In this document: positions 39,703-52,105 of the stretch, piece after piece
Position numbering within the stretch: the stretch's first letter is position 1
Layout of the letters: each line of letters begins with the position of its first letter
From: Bremia lactucae
Taxonomy: Eukaryota; Oomycota; Peronosporomycetes; Peronosporales; Peronosporaceae
Reading direction: 5' to 3'
Length of the DNA: 59,069 nucleotides
Assembly: GCF_004359215.1 (NCBI RefSeq)
Contig: NC_090613.1
Location: forward strand, 4,817,050 to 4,876,118
Translations under genes and position numbers: made by a program
Notes under the pieces: model-generated
Databases searched by the model: none
What the model saw: only the letters and a program-made list of their open reading frames with translations
Told to the model about the DNA's origin: nothing

Positions 39703-41008
39703 ATATTAAACAAAAGGGTGTTACTTATAAAGATGATGTACCTCAAGAGTATTTCACCAACCAAAATGTGCCCATTGTAGATTCTATTCAAAATATAGTA
39801 AGAAAAATATATCTGCGGTGCGTTCCAGCTATTCATTTACGATCTATATAAATTCGAGTGAAAAACAGGCAAATTAATTTTAGTGCGCAATAATGAATAT
39901 AAATGACTACATTGTACTCAATGACTTTAACATTAGACTCAAGAACACTGTTTTTTTCTCGGTTCTATCTTCCATGGTGAATGGTTGATAACATTACGAG
40001 CGATAATAGATACACAATTGAGAGCTAGTGACGGCCGCTTTGATAATTATATGACAGTCTAAATGGTACATTTACATTTTGTGCACAAAACATCAAATGC
40101 TTGTTACTCCAAACCAGCCTTGTCTGTGTATAGTCGACAAAGTAATTTTTGAGTGCATCTACTACTGCAAGGAACGTAGAGCCACAAACTGCTCAAGCGT
40201 CGCATCATTGGATAAGTGATAGTCTCTTCTTTTTCCGTTTCCTTGCGAAATAGAACGATTGAGATGATCCTTTTCGTGGATACTGAGGCACCAAGTGGTT
40301 TGGATGGTATGCAATTTCCTAATTTTTTATGGAAATATACTACAATTCAAATGTTAGAAGTTTAACGTTAGCTCATGATCAATTGTGCTTAGGTTTTTAA
40401 CTTATCGATTGCTTGACCAAAATTCACTTTGATGCCTTAAAGAGCTTTACAATATTTACCTTGTCCTATAGATGTTGCAAATTGAGCACTCCGTGGGACC
40501 CATTTTGGTGGGAAGGATCTTAAAAAAAGTCCTGGGGTACATTAATGTATCGCATAGTACATCGCTCTTCATGGCAGACGGAACAGAAATGTGAATTCGA
40601 TATGTTTTTTACAGTAATCAAGATATTACGTACATTACCTACTTTCCTATGAATTATTTTGTTGTTAAATTTATTTAGAAAAAAAAGAATAGCAAGCAGA
40701 CGAAGGTATTTAAGATTTAACGTATGTCTGAAGCCTTTGCGACATGGTTTTACCGATATAGAATCGAGCCAAGCAAAAAAGAATCTAATTCTTTTTTTGG
40801 AGTTGTTTTCCTTCATGATGTGACGAAGCTCCCGTTACATAAATACTATCTCCTGTAAGAGAAAGAATAATAATGTTTTCTATAAGAGGAAACAATAATG
40901 GAGTATAAAATTATAATCATATAATCATATTCTAACTTTTATAAGCATTCCAAATTTATTATATACGGTAATATTGAAGCAACAAGACAACAGTTCTGTT
41001 GAATAGTG
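39703..41008. other. AT-rich DNA without a confident gene
   Basis: The composition is clearly more AT-rich than the gypsy elements. One minus ORF (40816-40520, 98 codons) is Lys/Phe-rich with a short CX2C...C pattern (HFCSVCHEERCTM), but nothing identifies it. The segment CTGTAAGAGAAAGAATAATA...TTCTATAAGAGGAAACAATA near 40,855-40,895 has a relative at about 46,120-46,175, so a repeat is present. Confidence 0.4.
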
Positions 41009-41136
41009 GATTTGAGTTTAAATCAGCGATTGGCGGGGTTAATTTGAGTTTAAATAGGCGATTGGCGGGGTTGATTTGAGTTTAAATAAGCGATTGGCGT
41101 CGTTGATTTAAGTTTAAATCAACCCCGCCAATCGCT
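41009..41136. repeat. 32-bp tandem repeat ending in an inverted half-unit
   Basis: Three units of 32 bp (41009, 41041, 41073; GATTTGAGTTTAAATCAGCG ATTGGCGGGGTT with small changes) are followed by half a unit (41105-41120). The half-unit joins AACCCCGCCAATCGCT, the exact reverse complement of the second half of the unit (41121-41136). Confidence 0.93.
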
Positions 41137-41239
41137 GCTAGACGCAGGGATGAACGGTGCCTATGGAGTCGCTATACATGATTATGTCAAAGTCAGTAGT
41201 TAAGAAGACCGTTACGTAGTTTTCATTAGCCTTTTGAGT

Positions 41240-41370
41240 ACCGACCTCTAGTAGCTAAGAATCCTAAGCGACTTAAACCCTTTAAGGAGCTAAGCAGGCT
41301 TAGCTACTAAAGGTAAACTTTAAGGCTTTAGAAACGGGAAGAAGTAATACTGTATTAATATGTTGAGTCA
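41240..41370 (-). repeat. LTR-A remnant at the 3' side of gypsy A3
   Basis: GGCTTAGCTACTAAAGGTAAACTTTAAGGC and AATACTGTATTAATATG match the LTR-A sequence beside the A3 leader (45,300-45,370) in the same orientation. Only part of the LTR is present. It is preceded by an inverted copy of its TAGTAGCTAAG motif at 41,250. Confidence 0.55.
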
Positions 41371-41571
41371 TTCAATAACGACGGTAAGCATGCTACTGAT
41401 GGTGCTACTATACGTCAGTAATAGCATTATCGCTATTACTGAGTTTGTCCACTTCAATGCTGATTGAATCAAGATTGGTATCCTTCGCATTGACCGTAGA
41501 GTCAATGCGTCATGAGCAAGAGCTAGATTGTTCTTTGCTCGAGCGAGTCTTCCCCTTGAAAAAAATGACCA

Positions 41572-42330
41572 TCAAATCAGGTCAAGGTCGATACGTAGAT
41601 GGCGTAAGCCACCCGCGAAAAATGGTGCATGCTTTGTAGAAGAATGCACTGAATTGTTGATGGCAAATTCTACTATCGGGCAAGAACTCGCTCCAACTCG
41701 TAAAAGAGTGGACGTATCAGCAAAGTATCTCTTCGAAAATACAGTTTGCCCGGCCCGTCTATCCATCTATTTCAGTATTATCAGAAGTTGACATTTTCAA
41801 CTGTGTTCCAAGTGATTTGCACACAGTTTGCCAAAATATCGCCGTGAATCTAGGATTTCCATATGAGACCAGTTCGCGGGCTAACCCATGGAGTCGAACT
41901 ATCGTGTCAACAAAGACACGAGCACAGCCTTTGGTTGTGATCGACACCGGGACCGCAGCAAGATGAACCATCTTGCTAAACCGATGAAAATACTATTACT
42001 CTGCTGATCGGCTTCGTGAAATCCGAGACGAAGTCCATAAATACGGACTGCGACGGCTCTGCTGGAACAGGCAGAGGTTGTAACGAAGCATGGGATGAAG
42101 TACTGGGCTCAACCCGTTGAAAAACTTCGCAAGCACGTATGTACTTGACATGCTGGCGGCCAGCTGAAGTCGCGACTTATCGTTCGATAGGTCTTCTTAC
42201 GTCGACATGACCACATTTAGGTGCATCGTGGCACTTATGCATGATACGTAAATGAAAATCATTATGGATGGAGATGGCGACACGAGGCGTGTCGCCAGCA
42301 ATGGCTGTGTATACAGTAAACCATTGCGTG
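41572..42330 (-). pseudogene. pol: gypsy A3 integrase
   Basis: It reads MVHLAAVPVSITTKGCARVF, SYGNPRFTAIFWQTVCKSL, MSTSDNTEIDG, then EFAINNSVHSSTKHAPFFAG and GLRHLRIDLDLI. The second catalytic Asp, usually in SDRDPRF, is within a changed SYGNPRF. The WSEFLP segment that is broken in A1 and A2 is intact here. Confidence 0.85.
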
Positions 42331-42407
42331 TTCTGTATCGATCTGATTAAGATCTATACAATTGAGACAATCCTTTTAAGGATTATTGGGTAGGATATCT
42401 TAAGGTA

Positions 42408-42968
42408 TTATATCAGCCCCTTAAGAACCTTATCTTCTTGATAAGCTCTTCTAATGTCGTCAAGTAATGTTGACGACGGAACACTTATTGTTGCAACAGT
42501 GGCGGGCCATGCGTCTTTACGCACGGCCGTTAAACAGACTACATCGTCGCAAAAAATGGAGAGATGGGTTGAATTCTTCGCGGAGTATAACTTCTCAGAG
42601 AAGTATAAGCCAGGACGGCTTATTGTCGCCGCTGATGCCCCTTCGCGCCGACCAACCTTGAGCCGGCTGCGCAATTCAACAGTGAGCATAAGGCGCTCAA
42701 ATTTATTGACCGCATGCACCATCCGTCACCCTCCTGTTGCCTTACACACACGAAAGGTGGGAGAGCTATGTGAGGAGGTTGACTCCCTCACATGGCCCGC
42801 AGCTAAACGATCGGCGATGAATTTGTCGATCGCTAAAACTTGTTCACAAGGCAATGGCCAATGACACAGTTTTCGAACCTGAAATAAGGTCGACTCGCGT
42901 CGAGTGCCTTTTTTCTTAGACATCTCACACGGTACGGATTCAGGGAACACATCCTTGAATTCGATCAA
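42408..42968 (-). pseudogene. pol: gypsy A3 RT start joined to an inverted RNase H piece
   Basis: RT start (42968-42726): MIEFKDVFPESVPCEMSKKK, PLPCEQVLAIDKFIADRLAA, HVRESTSSHSSPTFRVCKA. It breaks off at MVHAVNKF. From about 42,690 to 42,500 the plus strand, not the minus, reads RNase H (GHASLRTAVK, WVEFFAEYNFSEKYKPGRLI, VAADAPSRRP). After 42,490 the minus strand resumes with ISVPSSTLLDDIRRAYQEDK. A piece of RNase H has therefore been flipped in place and the RT palm deleted. Confidence 0.83.
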
Positions 42969-43739
42969 ATCCTATGTGGAGGATTTGTCCTTAAAAACCC
43001 TAGGATTGAGACGTAAACGTTGCATTTGAGTCTTCTCATCGAATAATCTTTGTTCCATCGATGAGCTGCTGATAACCCGTTACTTATCAGGAAATACTAT
43101 CGCCGACCGAATATCGGCCACGTATTTGTCATCTGCGACAAGCACCCAGATCTGATTGACTTCGTCACTACATAGATCACGCAATATTCATTTCTGTCCA
43201 AGCGCTGGCCCTGAGTTTTCTTTGAAGTTGACTTTTGAGACTATCAGATCAGGTGTATTAGCGCTTACACCTTAACCCGATAATATTCAAGACGTTAAAC
43301 GTCTCGGTTTGTTCCTTAATGATATTCCAAATACTTCTGACGACTTATTCCCTTAAGTTCTTGGGAACTTCTTCTTAAGGTTCCTCGGGACTTATTCTCT
43401 CAAGTATTCCGCGACCTATTCTCATATTTATTTGGGAAGCACCGCTCAGCCGCCTCGACCTGTGGTTCGTAATTGCAGCGAGATCCTCCACGATCGACTC
43501 TCAGATCTATCAAGACTTTAGCATTGTCTCTTATGGAAAGGCATTTCAACTTTTTTGCTGTTACTTTCTAAGCAAGCATCCTTATTCGGCCCACCCGACT
43601 TTTTCGAGTCGTCATTTTTTGACGCTGTCTCTGCTTGTGCCCGAAAGTATCAAGATAAAAATCTCTAAAGTTAAAGGCAACGTGACAAATCTTGGGCCTT
43701 AGGGCTCAAGCTTCACGATTCATTGATTTTTGGGTCCTA
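42969..43739 (-). pseudogene. pol: gypsy A3 protease-RT linker, degraded
   Basis: The sequence resembles the A2 linker (12,000-12,560) in short stretches such as ATCGATGAGCTGCTGA near 43,055, but has no open frame of note. I see no other gene. Confidence 0.45.
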
Positions 43740-45254
43740 TGATGTCTTTAATACCCCGATCAAAGCAAATGTTCGAGCCGCCACGTGCCGAATTCATGGC
43801 TCGCGCCGAGCTCTGATTTAAAGCAGGGCATGATATTCACGCTTATGCCCAACATACACGATCTCTGGTCAGTTGTATCGCTATATCATCCAATTGATGA
43901 ACAAACACAGGTGGCTGTGTAGATAAAAGGTCTTGCAGACGGTCCTGTTGAGACTCACCTGTTCCGGCTTGAACTAGAGTCGCTCAACCAAGCGACCTCT
44001 TTAGCGGAACACGAGGACTTTAGTCTTAAACAGGCTTTCATCCACTCTGGAGCTTATCGTTCTCCGGGACGACAAGAAAACGGAGGTCCAGAACTTATGG
44101 ACCTCTCGTATGTGGAGGGCAAGAAACCTCCCTTCAAGTCATAAACGATTGTAAAATTGTAATCGTTGTCAAACGACGGACCAATACGCCTATGAGTGTA
44201 GTGCCATACTCCCACTGCCTAGAAATACTGACCAAAAACGATAGACCTCCCGCTAGGAACAGCGGAGGACGCGGATGCGATGCTGTTGCAAAATCAAAAC
44301 GGCGAGGCGGATCGTCATAAAAACGGTCGGGACCTGTAGGTGCGGAGCGCCTTACTGATCCAGCAACGTCAAAAGAATATGCAGGCGTATGACAAAAGTT
44401 GCTCCTCATACACAAACATTGTGTACAACTGCCCCGCTGCAACGGTATTGGTATGTTCATCAGAGTCTGAAATGCCAGTCCACGTTACCACAGTGAAATC
44501 GCCAAACGCAAACTTTTATCCTCAACGAAAACTCTAACGGCAAAATGTCGGATTTGCTCAGTTATCCACGACTGAGCAGCATGAATCGTGACTGCGTACA
44601 CAGCGACTCCCCCCGATAACAGCAACTGAGGTCTTGAGGCGACGATCTAAACAAGCAGGTACCGCGAGACATATATGAAGACTTAAATCCATGTGCCCTG
44701 TATAGTTTGGTGGTGCAGATCACTGTAATTTGCTTTGGTTGACTAGTACTATTATCAGTACTAGCAAAAATTTGCCCACTGAGACCTGAAAGCACTTTAT
44801 AGTTCGTCCAACGGCCTAAGCACGTTCCATCTAACACGGATTTGTTGGATAAGGAGGGAGCTTTCAAGTCCCTAAAGAAGGCTATCCCGCAACGTTTAAA
44901 AGGTTCACTCATTTGAATGACCTTGACTGGAGAGCGATTGAACGCATGAGTTTGGTCTCAGGCGCCCCACCCCTTGGTGTCGTGCTGTTCACTCTGAACA
45001 TAGATGGACAACATGCGGCCATAGCAGAGTTCATACAACATGAAATCGACGGTGTCTAAAAAAAGAAGCCTTGTTTCACCAGCAAGACTCGCGACACGCG
45101 GAGGCGTTGAGTGAACAGGGTGCTTAACAGTTAGAATTGTTAAGCGGGCCGACGCTTCCGCGTCGGCGTGGTCGGTGCATGAATTGTCTGTCGCTTCTGC
45201 TTGAATAGCGCGAAGAGCGCCCTCATGGATCAGATGAATGACTCGGAACTTCAC
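43740..45254. pseudogene. gag: gypsy A3 gag in two opposite orientations
   Basis: The start of gag is on the minus strand (45254-44958: EGALRAIQAEATDNSCTDHA, LDTVDFMLYELCYGRMLSIY). The capsid end and knuckle region read on the plus strand: MFEPPRAEFMARAELRFKAG at about 43,768 and a DLSYVEGKKPP-like segment at 44,100. This matches A2 gag (FEPPMAVAQSLMRASE, MDLSYVESEKPRF). Between them (44,560-44,957) I recognise nothing. Confidence 0.7.
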
Positions 45255-45263
45255 GTCACGACG

Positions 45264-45420
45264 TGCAGAGGAAGGTTCTAAAGTTAAGAAGTCTTAGCTA
45301 CTAAAGGTAAATTGTAAGGCTTTAGAATAGGGAGAAAGAAAACTGTATTAATAGATCAAGTACTTTCATATCTATCTTCTATATAGACTGACTTATACAT
45401 TTAAATAGCTAACTATGCAA
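45264..45420 (-). repeat. LTR-A fragment at the 5' side of gypsy A3
   Basis: TGCAGAGGAAGGTTCTAAAG...AACTGTATTAATAG...AGACTGACTTATA corresponds to the LTR-A of A4 (52420 on), without the nested solo LTR. It stops matching at about 45,420. Confidence 0.65.
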
Positions 45421-46479
45421 TACGCAAATGTATCAATACAACGTTTCTCCAACCGATGTGTGCCCCATTACAATGACTATCAGCTCGCTGCTCCCTGGAT
45501 GATAGCGGTGTCAAGACAAGAAAGCAAAATGTGTTATGCGACAATTGCGTCCGCTATTCATATTTCATGCTTTACTTATGCTACACACGACAAGTGTACA
45601 ACTTTTCATCATCACGTCTAGCATCAGTACAAAGGGCGCGCGGGAGCAATTCTTTATTTGAGAAACCCTCGACTGCCAGGTACTCCAAGCGCGCCGCTGA
45701 ATGCTTAAAACCCTTGTGAATACACAAAAGCCACTTATGTATCAAACCAGTAGAGTGAATGCAATCCGGACACCGTAGCAAATCCGTCGCACGCAAAGAA
45801 GGTGTGAGCTTGAAGCTGTCAAATCGACCCAAATGCTCGCAGAGCAAAAATTGTAAAAGTGATTGCTTACAATTTCGGCTCTACGAGCAGAGCTTTACTC
45901 ATGATATTATTTTTTGTTTGACAACCTTTTGGAGAGGTATGACTGTTTGTCGACACAGGAGATCGAAAAATGTAAGCTAAAGTACCATCGAAATTGCAGT
46001 TTGGCTTATTAAAGCAATTGAATGGCATGTCGTCAAATAGAGTAAAGCTGCTCTATTTGTAATTGTTATTGAACTGAGAAGCTGTTTTGTTGTTCGTGCA
46101 ACGTAGTGTTTCGTTTCATAAATTTTATTCCTATAAGAGAAAAATAAATATTATTTTCTATGAGAGGAAATAACGAAAGAAGCACAAAATTATTATATTT
46201 TATTAATTTTGACTTAATAGTTCCATATTATCAAATTTGGTAATATTGACGCAAAAGGACATTAGTTGTATTTTTGGTTAATTTAAGATTTCACACTCAC
46301 CCGAGACATAGTATCCTTGAACATACGATAAATGCTTGCAATCGCTGTCACGAAAGACTTCTAACATAATAAATGGAGATTTGTTAAAGAAGGTGTTCAT
46401 ACTGGACTTGTAGTCATAAGTACATTCGATAGAAATCTGGCTTAATGTGCTCGTACTTTCATTCTCTAAATTAACACCT
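45421..46479. other. unassigned DNA interrupting an LTR
   Basis: No known element recognised. A minus ORF (45847-45581, 88 codons; LRCPDCIHSTGLIHKWLLC, EGFSNKELLPRALCTDARRD) has a spaced Cys pair but no identified family. Bases about 46,118-46,260 (CCTATAAGAGAAAAATAAAT, GGTAATATTGACGC) resemble 40,850-40,990. Confidence 0.35.
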
Positions 46480-46917
46480 TATGCGTAATATACCCTTTTA
46501 TCCTATTCTAAAATAGTTTATTACCTAAATCCCATTTATTATGGGTAACAAATGTGGTCGCCGCCAGATGTAAATCTGGCGGCCCGAATTCTATTTTGTT
46601 AATAGCTAGGTAAGGCTTTAAATTAAATAATTAGATAAAGTGCAGTTCCACTTTTAATATTAAAGCGTTAAGTGCCTTTCCAAGGCTTGCGCATTGATCT
46701 GTACGAGAAAGAAGCCCTTCTAAGGTATATACTCTTGGGCACTAGTTGCCACTTTGTTCTACGAACCCCTGAATCCCTTGAACTAAGATTTATTAAACAT
46801 TAATAGCTTGTACGACTCCTTGAGTTGTTAAACACATTAGTTCTATAGAACTAAGAGACTCTCTCAGTCTAAAAGTCTTCTTCTGACTTTAGGAGCGAGA
46901 TAGCTCCGCTTCACCTG
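46480..46917 (+). repeat. 5' LTR of gypsy D2, first about 60 bases missing
   Basis: It aligns with LTR-D (17585-18066) from GTAATATACCCTTTTAT to GCTCCGCTTCAC, including the CCGCCAGATGTAAATCTGGCGG palindrome at 46,561-46,582. It is followed by TGGTAGCACTCGTAGTC, a candidate primer-binding site. Confidence 0.8.
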
Positions 46918-47039
46918 GTAGCACTCGTAGTCAACCTGCGCCTGAGTCTTTACAAGACTTAGCCTTCGCTTAAGTAAAAGAGTTTCCAGAAATTTTTAGA
47001 GGCGCAACGCGCAGCTTACGACAAGCCCAAAACTTGTTT

Positions 47040-48610
47040 GGACTTGAACATGTAGGATTCATTATATCTCAGGAGCCAGAGGTCCTGCATGCAAGGCTTG
47101 AAGCCTTCATACGATATGAATTCTCCCTGATAATCCAGGTACAAGATCACCTTGCGGCTACAATGCCCAGCCCGGTACATCTCTGCACCTGATTCAGAGG
47201 CATAGGCGTGCCCTCTAGCTGTCAATGTAAAGATATTCGATGGAATAGGAAGAAAATCTCCCTTTTTGGATTAAGCAGATGGGGATGTTCATTGACTCTG
47301 TCTCGTTGTTAACTAAACGGCAAAGGTGACTATAACCATTTCCAAACTCGGAGGTTTCAAACTCGGAGGTAGACCCACTGAGTGGGCACTATTGTGCAGT
47401 ACGTCCATAAACGACGCTTTTCATAAATGGGATTTGCTGAAACAGCATATGACTAGCATGTTTGCACCGCCTGCTCTAGCTTTTCGCATGCGAGAACGGC
47501 TTCTAGCGACTCTTCAAGGTAAACGAACCCTAGGGGACTATGTCCAGGAGTTGGGAACTCTCATTGCATCTATGGATCAAGACCCGGTGCAAGAAGCAAT
47601 TATCGTAACAATATTTATGAGGGTCTCAATGAGAGCGTTGTCCGGACGGAATTATTCCAATCTCATCCTGCTACTTCAAAGAGGTAGTTACCATAGCGCT
47701 ACGCGCTGAGTTCGACTTTTAATCTGCTCGTGTTAGCACGCCTATTTACCAAACAAGCTCTTCGAGCACATCGGTACTGTCTGATAGACCGCAACCCATG
47801 GATCGAAGCCTCGTCTAGTGACGCAACTGTTCCGTCCTCATCGAGGTTATGCACAGACTTTTTTATGACATTTTTGTCCATAGTCGTGCGGAGCAGGCTT
47901 GGTCAGATATGCAAAACTATTTAGACCATTTGCAAGCTGTGCTCGAGTGTATGCGCCACAATACATTGTATGCCAATGCATCTAAATGTATTTCTTGCGC
48001 AATTAAAAATCTTTTCTTAGGGTGCTTCATTGGAAAGCGAGGCATTAAAGCGGATCCCGCTAAGGTAAAAGCCACAATAGATTGGCCGGTTCCTAAAAAA
48101 CATAAGGATTTGCGTAAGTGGTTAGGTCTCGCCAATTATTTGCACAAATATAGCGAAAATAACGCTGATATGGCTAGGCCATTATCTAATCTCCTTAAAA
48201 AAATACAGAATGGTGCTGGACTAGCATAGAACATAATGCTTTTCGAGCAGTTAAGGATAGTCTTATCCATGCCCCGATTCTGGCACTGCCAAACCCAAAT
48301 TGGCCTTTCAGTGTCTTCTGTGACGCATCGAATTTTGCCATTGGCACTGGCAAGTCTGCCTGTACCCATAGAGAGTTGGAAGTCCATTAGTATGGATTTT
48401 GTTCTTGGTCTACCGACATTTTTGGCCGATAGCTCTGGCATAGTGGTCTTTGTTGACCGATTGAGCAAAAATGGCTCACTTAGCGGCTGTGCCGGATACC
48501 ATTGATGAGGAAGGTACAGCAAAGCTGTTCATCGATCGCGTGTTTCGATACCACCATTTGCCAGTGGCAATTCTCTTTGACCAGGACCCCCGTTTCACGA
48601 ATAAATTCTG
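47040..48610 (+). pseudogene. gypsy D2 internal deletion product: gag, RT end, integrase pieces
   Basis: Gag begins as FIISQEPEVLHARLEAFIRY and continues at 47326-47709 with LKQHMTSMFAPPALAFRMRE, QGKRTLGDYVQELGTLIASM, DPVQEAIIVTIFMR. It then jumps to RT (47849-48226: FYDIFVHSRAEQAWSDMQNY, CIGKRGIKADPAKVKA-like, WLGLANYLHKYSENNADMAR). RNase H is reduced to a few codons (ILALPNPNWPFSVFCDASNF region, frameshifted). An integrase part follows (SMDFVLGLPTF, GIVVFVDRLSKNGS) and ends near 48,610. The RT palm reads FYDIF instead of YDDIF, so a catalytic Asp is lost. Confidence 0.83.
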
Positions 48611-49124
48611 AAAATCGATTTTCTGAGGCTTGTTCACGACACATGGAGAATGAATGCCAAATCTTTAGGTTCTCTTACTAATGTGTAAGTACCGCATTTG
48701 AAAATCGGACTAAGCCATTGTCTTACCCTGGTGCCAGTTAAAACGTAATTGCCGTTGTCTTCGTGTGTGCAAGTTTCACTAATGAGGTAAAAGGAAATAG
48801 TAAAGTAATGCTTACGCTAGGATCTAGTTCGCAGTAGTCTATTGCTACATCTAGCCTAAGATTGCACATGATATAATGTTGAACCAGTTCCAAGTCAGAA
48901 CTTACACATCAACTAAATTTTCTACGCAAAGGTTACCGTCTCCACCCGCAGCCTTTCAAATACCATCCGGTCTCCATATCCTCATCTTTACTATCAACAC
49001 TCCCTCTAAGGCAAGAAGTAAATACCTGTCTTGTAAAATAGGATGCGGAACTGAGACGAGGCGAACGGTTTCGTCAGATATTTCGCAAGCTATCAAGACG
49101 TCCGAATATTACAGGAACATACCG
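48611..49124. other. no gene recognised
   Basis: The stretch lies between gypsy D2 and an old copia element. It may contain the copia element's 3' LTR, but only one copy is present, so this cannot be shown. Confidence 0.35.
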
Positions 49125-50200
49125 TTAACATATAATACACGAAAAAAATCTTCGGAACTTACAGGCATGAAATACACGGCCGGACTTTAGTGATGTGACA
49201 ACATGCTTTAAAAACATTCTTCGAGCTCGCTTGTGCCTCACCGCCACTGATTGTTTGAGACCATATAGTGTTTTGTCAAGCTGACACGCGATATCTCTTT
49301 CTCCATCGACATCGAGAACCCTTGAAATCATCACGTATACGCGCTCTTTTACTTCATAGTATACATAAGCTGAATTCAAATCAATGCTCGATTTTGTAGC
49401 CTAGCTCGTAAATACATTAATCAAGCACCGGAGATACAAGCCTTTGATGAATAAAGCATACGTGAAACTGTCATGACAATTTAAAGGTCTGTGAGTACCC
49501 TTTAACAAGAAGCCGAGCTTTGAACCAGACAATGGCCCCTGTCTCATCGCGTTTATGGCTGTATACCTAATAGTGTTTGCGCCATCGGGCAGCCGTATTA
49601 TATTCCAAGCAAAATTGTCTTGTGCGCCTTTAGCTCATCCTGCAAATCTCGCTTCCATTCAGAAGACTGAGGTGGCTTCAACGCTTTGGCATTCGACTAA
49701 GGGATTACATAACCATCTTCCCGATGGGTACTCAGGGCGTACGTAAGCAAATCCTCATCACGACGAAGGTGCATAAATCCTGGTGCACCGTCATCTCTAA
49801 TTACAGGTGCAAAATATGAGCTATAATCGCTTAATTGTCCAGCTGTAGGTGACACAGCATTGTCAAGAGATTGTGGATTTTATTGCTGATAATTGCAACA
49901 AGGAAACAATTCCATTTTCATTGCTTCATGTGGTAAATTACCATCCATTGCCTCGCATTATCCATCCAGCGTCGTAAAAAATAGTAAAGTTGAAGGTGGC
50001 TCGAGGCCATGCACAGCCGTTTGTTAAACAAGAGTCCGAAGCTTCAGTCCCACATTAATTTGATATCTGTGTCCTTAGCGACGCTTTCCAGGTCGATGTT
50101 GTAAAATCAACAATAGCCGGGGGGGGGGTAGTGCCTCCGTCATCTGATATGCTGTCGTGCTGCATTAGAACTGGAAGTTCTTCAGCGTCGAAAATGTCGG
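49125..50200 (-). pseudogene. pol: old Ty1/copia element, RT fragment
   Basis: The minus strand reads, across several frames, WNIIRLPDGANTIRYTAINA (about 49,600), GSKLGFLLKGTHRPLNCHDS, then MNSAYVYYEVKERVYVMISR and ACQLDKTLYGLKQSVAVRHK (49379-49125). These are the copia RT blocks before the YVDD motif, which is not present. Many stops show it is ancient compared with the copia at 4.6-9.0 kb. Confidence 0.7.
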
Positions 50201-52105
50201 GTATATTATCATTCATTCGCCGACATTGAGCGATATATCACGAGACGGCTGATTATAAAGTTCACTGCTCGTATGCCTCCGACGTACAAATGTGCCAAGA
50301 GAAATGAATCTTAGCGTTTAGCTTAGAGCGTGTTCTTCTAAATTTGCTCATATCCCCCCAACTGCTTGGAGCTGTGGTTACATAGTAACAACGCGATCCT
50401 CTACAATCGACCCTACAGTCGATCTAGGATTTTCGTAATGTTTTTTATAGACAGGCGTGTTAAACTTACTTGAATGTTACTTTCCAAGCAAGAATCCTTG
50501 TCCCGAACCCGACTTATTCGGGTGTTCGACTCTGTGCTCATGACAGCCGTCAAATCTGATTTCACGGTGTGATGGGTAGGTCTCAGGCAGTCGGACTAAC
50601 GGTCGAGCCACAAGTGAGGCCACCGCCTCATTCTTGGTTCACCCACACGTTTGTAGACGCTTCATTACGTTCATCAAATTGCAATCTGATGAACAGGAGA
50701 GAGGCATCGTAACGGATCGACACTTCCAATTTATGCCTGGCTCTTGCTTTGTAAGCCAAGATATCCTCGGGTGACATCATACTTGTTATCTTAATCCGGT
50801 ACATTTTTATAATCATCGTACTATTTACTCTCTTACGTGTACTGGATACCAACTACGCGTTTCTTAACGTTTACAGATCGCCTATGGCAAGGTGCACTGT
50901 AATTCTTGTAAGAGGTTTATAGCGCTCAACAAAATTAACTACAGCGATTGGCGTCGAATAAAATTGGTTGACACCCCACTATCGAAAGAAACCAATGTGA
51001 GAAAATCTTAATCGCTTCGATTAGCAAGATGACCAGGGTAACCTTATCACAAAGATATCAAAAGCGGCAGTAACATACAGTGACTCTGTCTTGGGAGCAA
51101 CTTTCGTTAAGACGCGTAAATTTTCTTGACGTTGCTGGATCAATAGGGCGCTCCATGACTTGAACCCATTGTCTTTTGACAGTTCGCCTCGCTGTTGCCA
51201 TATCGTAACAGCAAGCTCCGCTTATTCTAAACGGGGGGTCAATCATTTTGCTCAGTGTTTTTTTGGCAGTGAGGCGCTACACGCATAGGAGTAATGCCTG
51301 TCTTTTGAAAGCGATTGCACCTTTGCAATCGCTTTTAATTTGAAATATGAGGTTCCCGTTCTCAACACGGCAGAGATCCATGGGTTCGATACCTCCGACT
51401 TTTTGTCGTATCGGCGGACGATGGGAACCCGAGTAGACGAAACCTGTTTCTGCCTTAAGTCCACCTAGCCACTCCTTTATAGCGACTCTTATTCGAGGCG
51501 GAACAGGTAGGTCTTGCAGGGCTATCCGCAAGAACCCTGATACACACAGTAACCTGTGTTTGTTCATCAATCGGAGGACTCACGACACAAACTTACTAGA
51601 TATCGTGTATGTTTAGCGTTAGCGTAAATGTCACGCTTGCCCTGCTTCAAAACCAGGAGCTCTGCTCGACCCTATTAATTCGGCACACGGCGGCTCAGCT
51701 TTTTAGCTGGCTCTTAAAGGCCCGCACGACACAAACGCATATAGTTCGTGAAGCTTGAGCCCTAAGGTCCAAGGCTTGGCACGTCCGGCCAAGTCTCCCA
51801 TGCATATCTAGCTCGACGAACCATCCTAACGAAGAGTCGCCTTCGACTGCCTTGAACTTAGAGATATCAATCTTCAAGCTTTCGAAACGACGTGTATGCG
51901 TCAGCTCGCCAGCAGCATGTAAATGCTGCTGTCTCAAACAGTTTCATCTGCTTGGAACCGTGTTATATCCCCGCATCTACCTGTTGATAGTCTTTCTGGC
52001 AAATCAAAGCTACTTTTCTAAGGGCAGCGTCGAGTTTATGATGAATGAACTCGTCTGTGGCCGCATGTGTATCGTCTCTTTGCATAGTTAAGAACATGGC
52101 CGTAC

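Larger units (their letters stand above)
41371..45263 (-). mobile_element. Ty3/gypsy retrotransposon A3, scrambled by internal inversions
   Basis: The minus strand gives gag start (45,254), RT start (42,968), the end of the RNase H-integrase linker and integrase. Two blocks, however, read on the plus strand: the main gag/zinc-knuckle part (about 43,740-44,560) and RNase H (about 42,500-42,690). The RT core is missing. It belongs to the same family as A1, A2 and A4. Confidence 0.85.

Noticed and set aside
38695..39836. Two long ORFs spanning the run of N
   Set aside because: They are open only because unknown bases contain no stops.
40520..40816. 98-codon Lys/Phe-rich minus ORF
   Set aside because: Low-complexity composition of AT-rich DNA; the Cys pattern is too short to support a zinc-binding domain.
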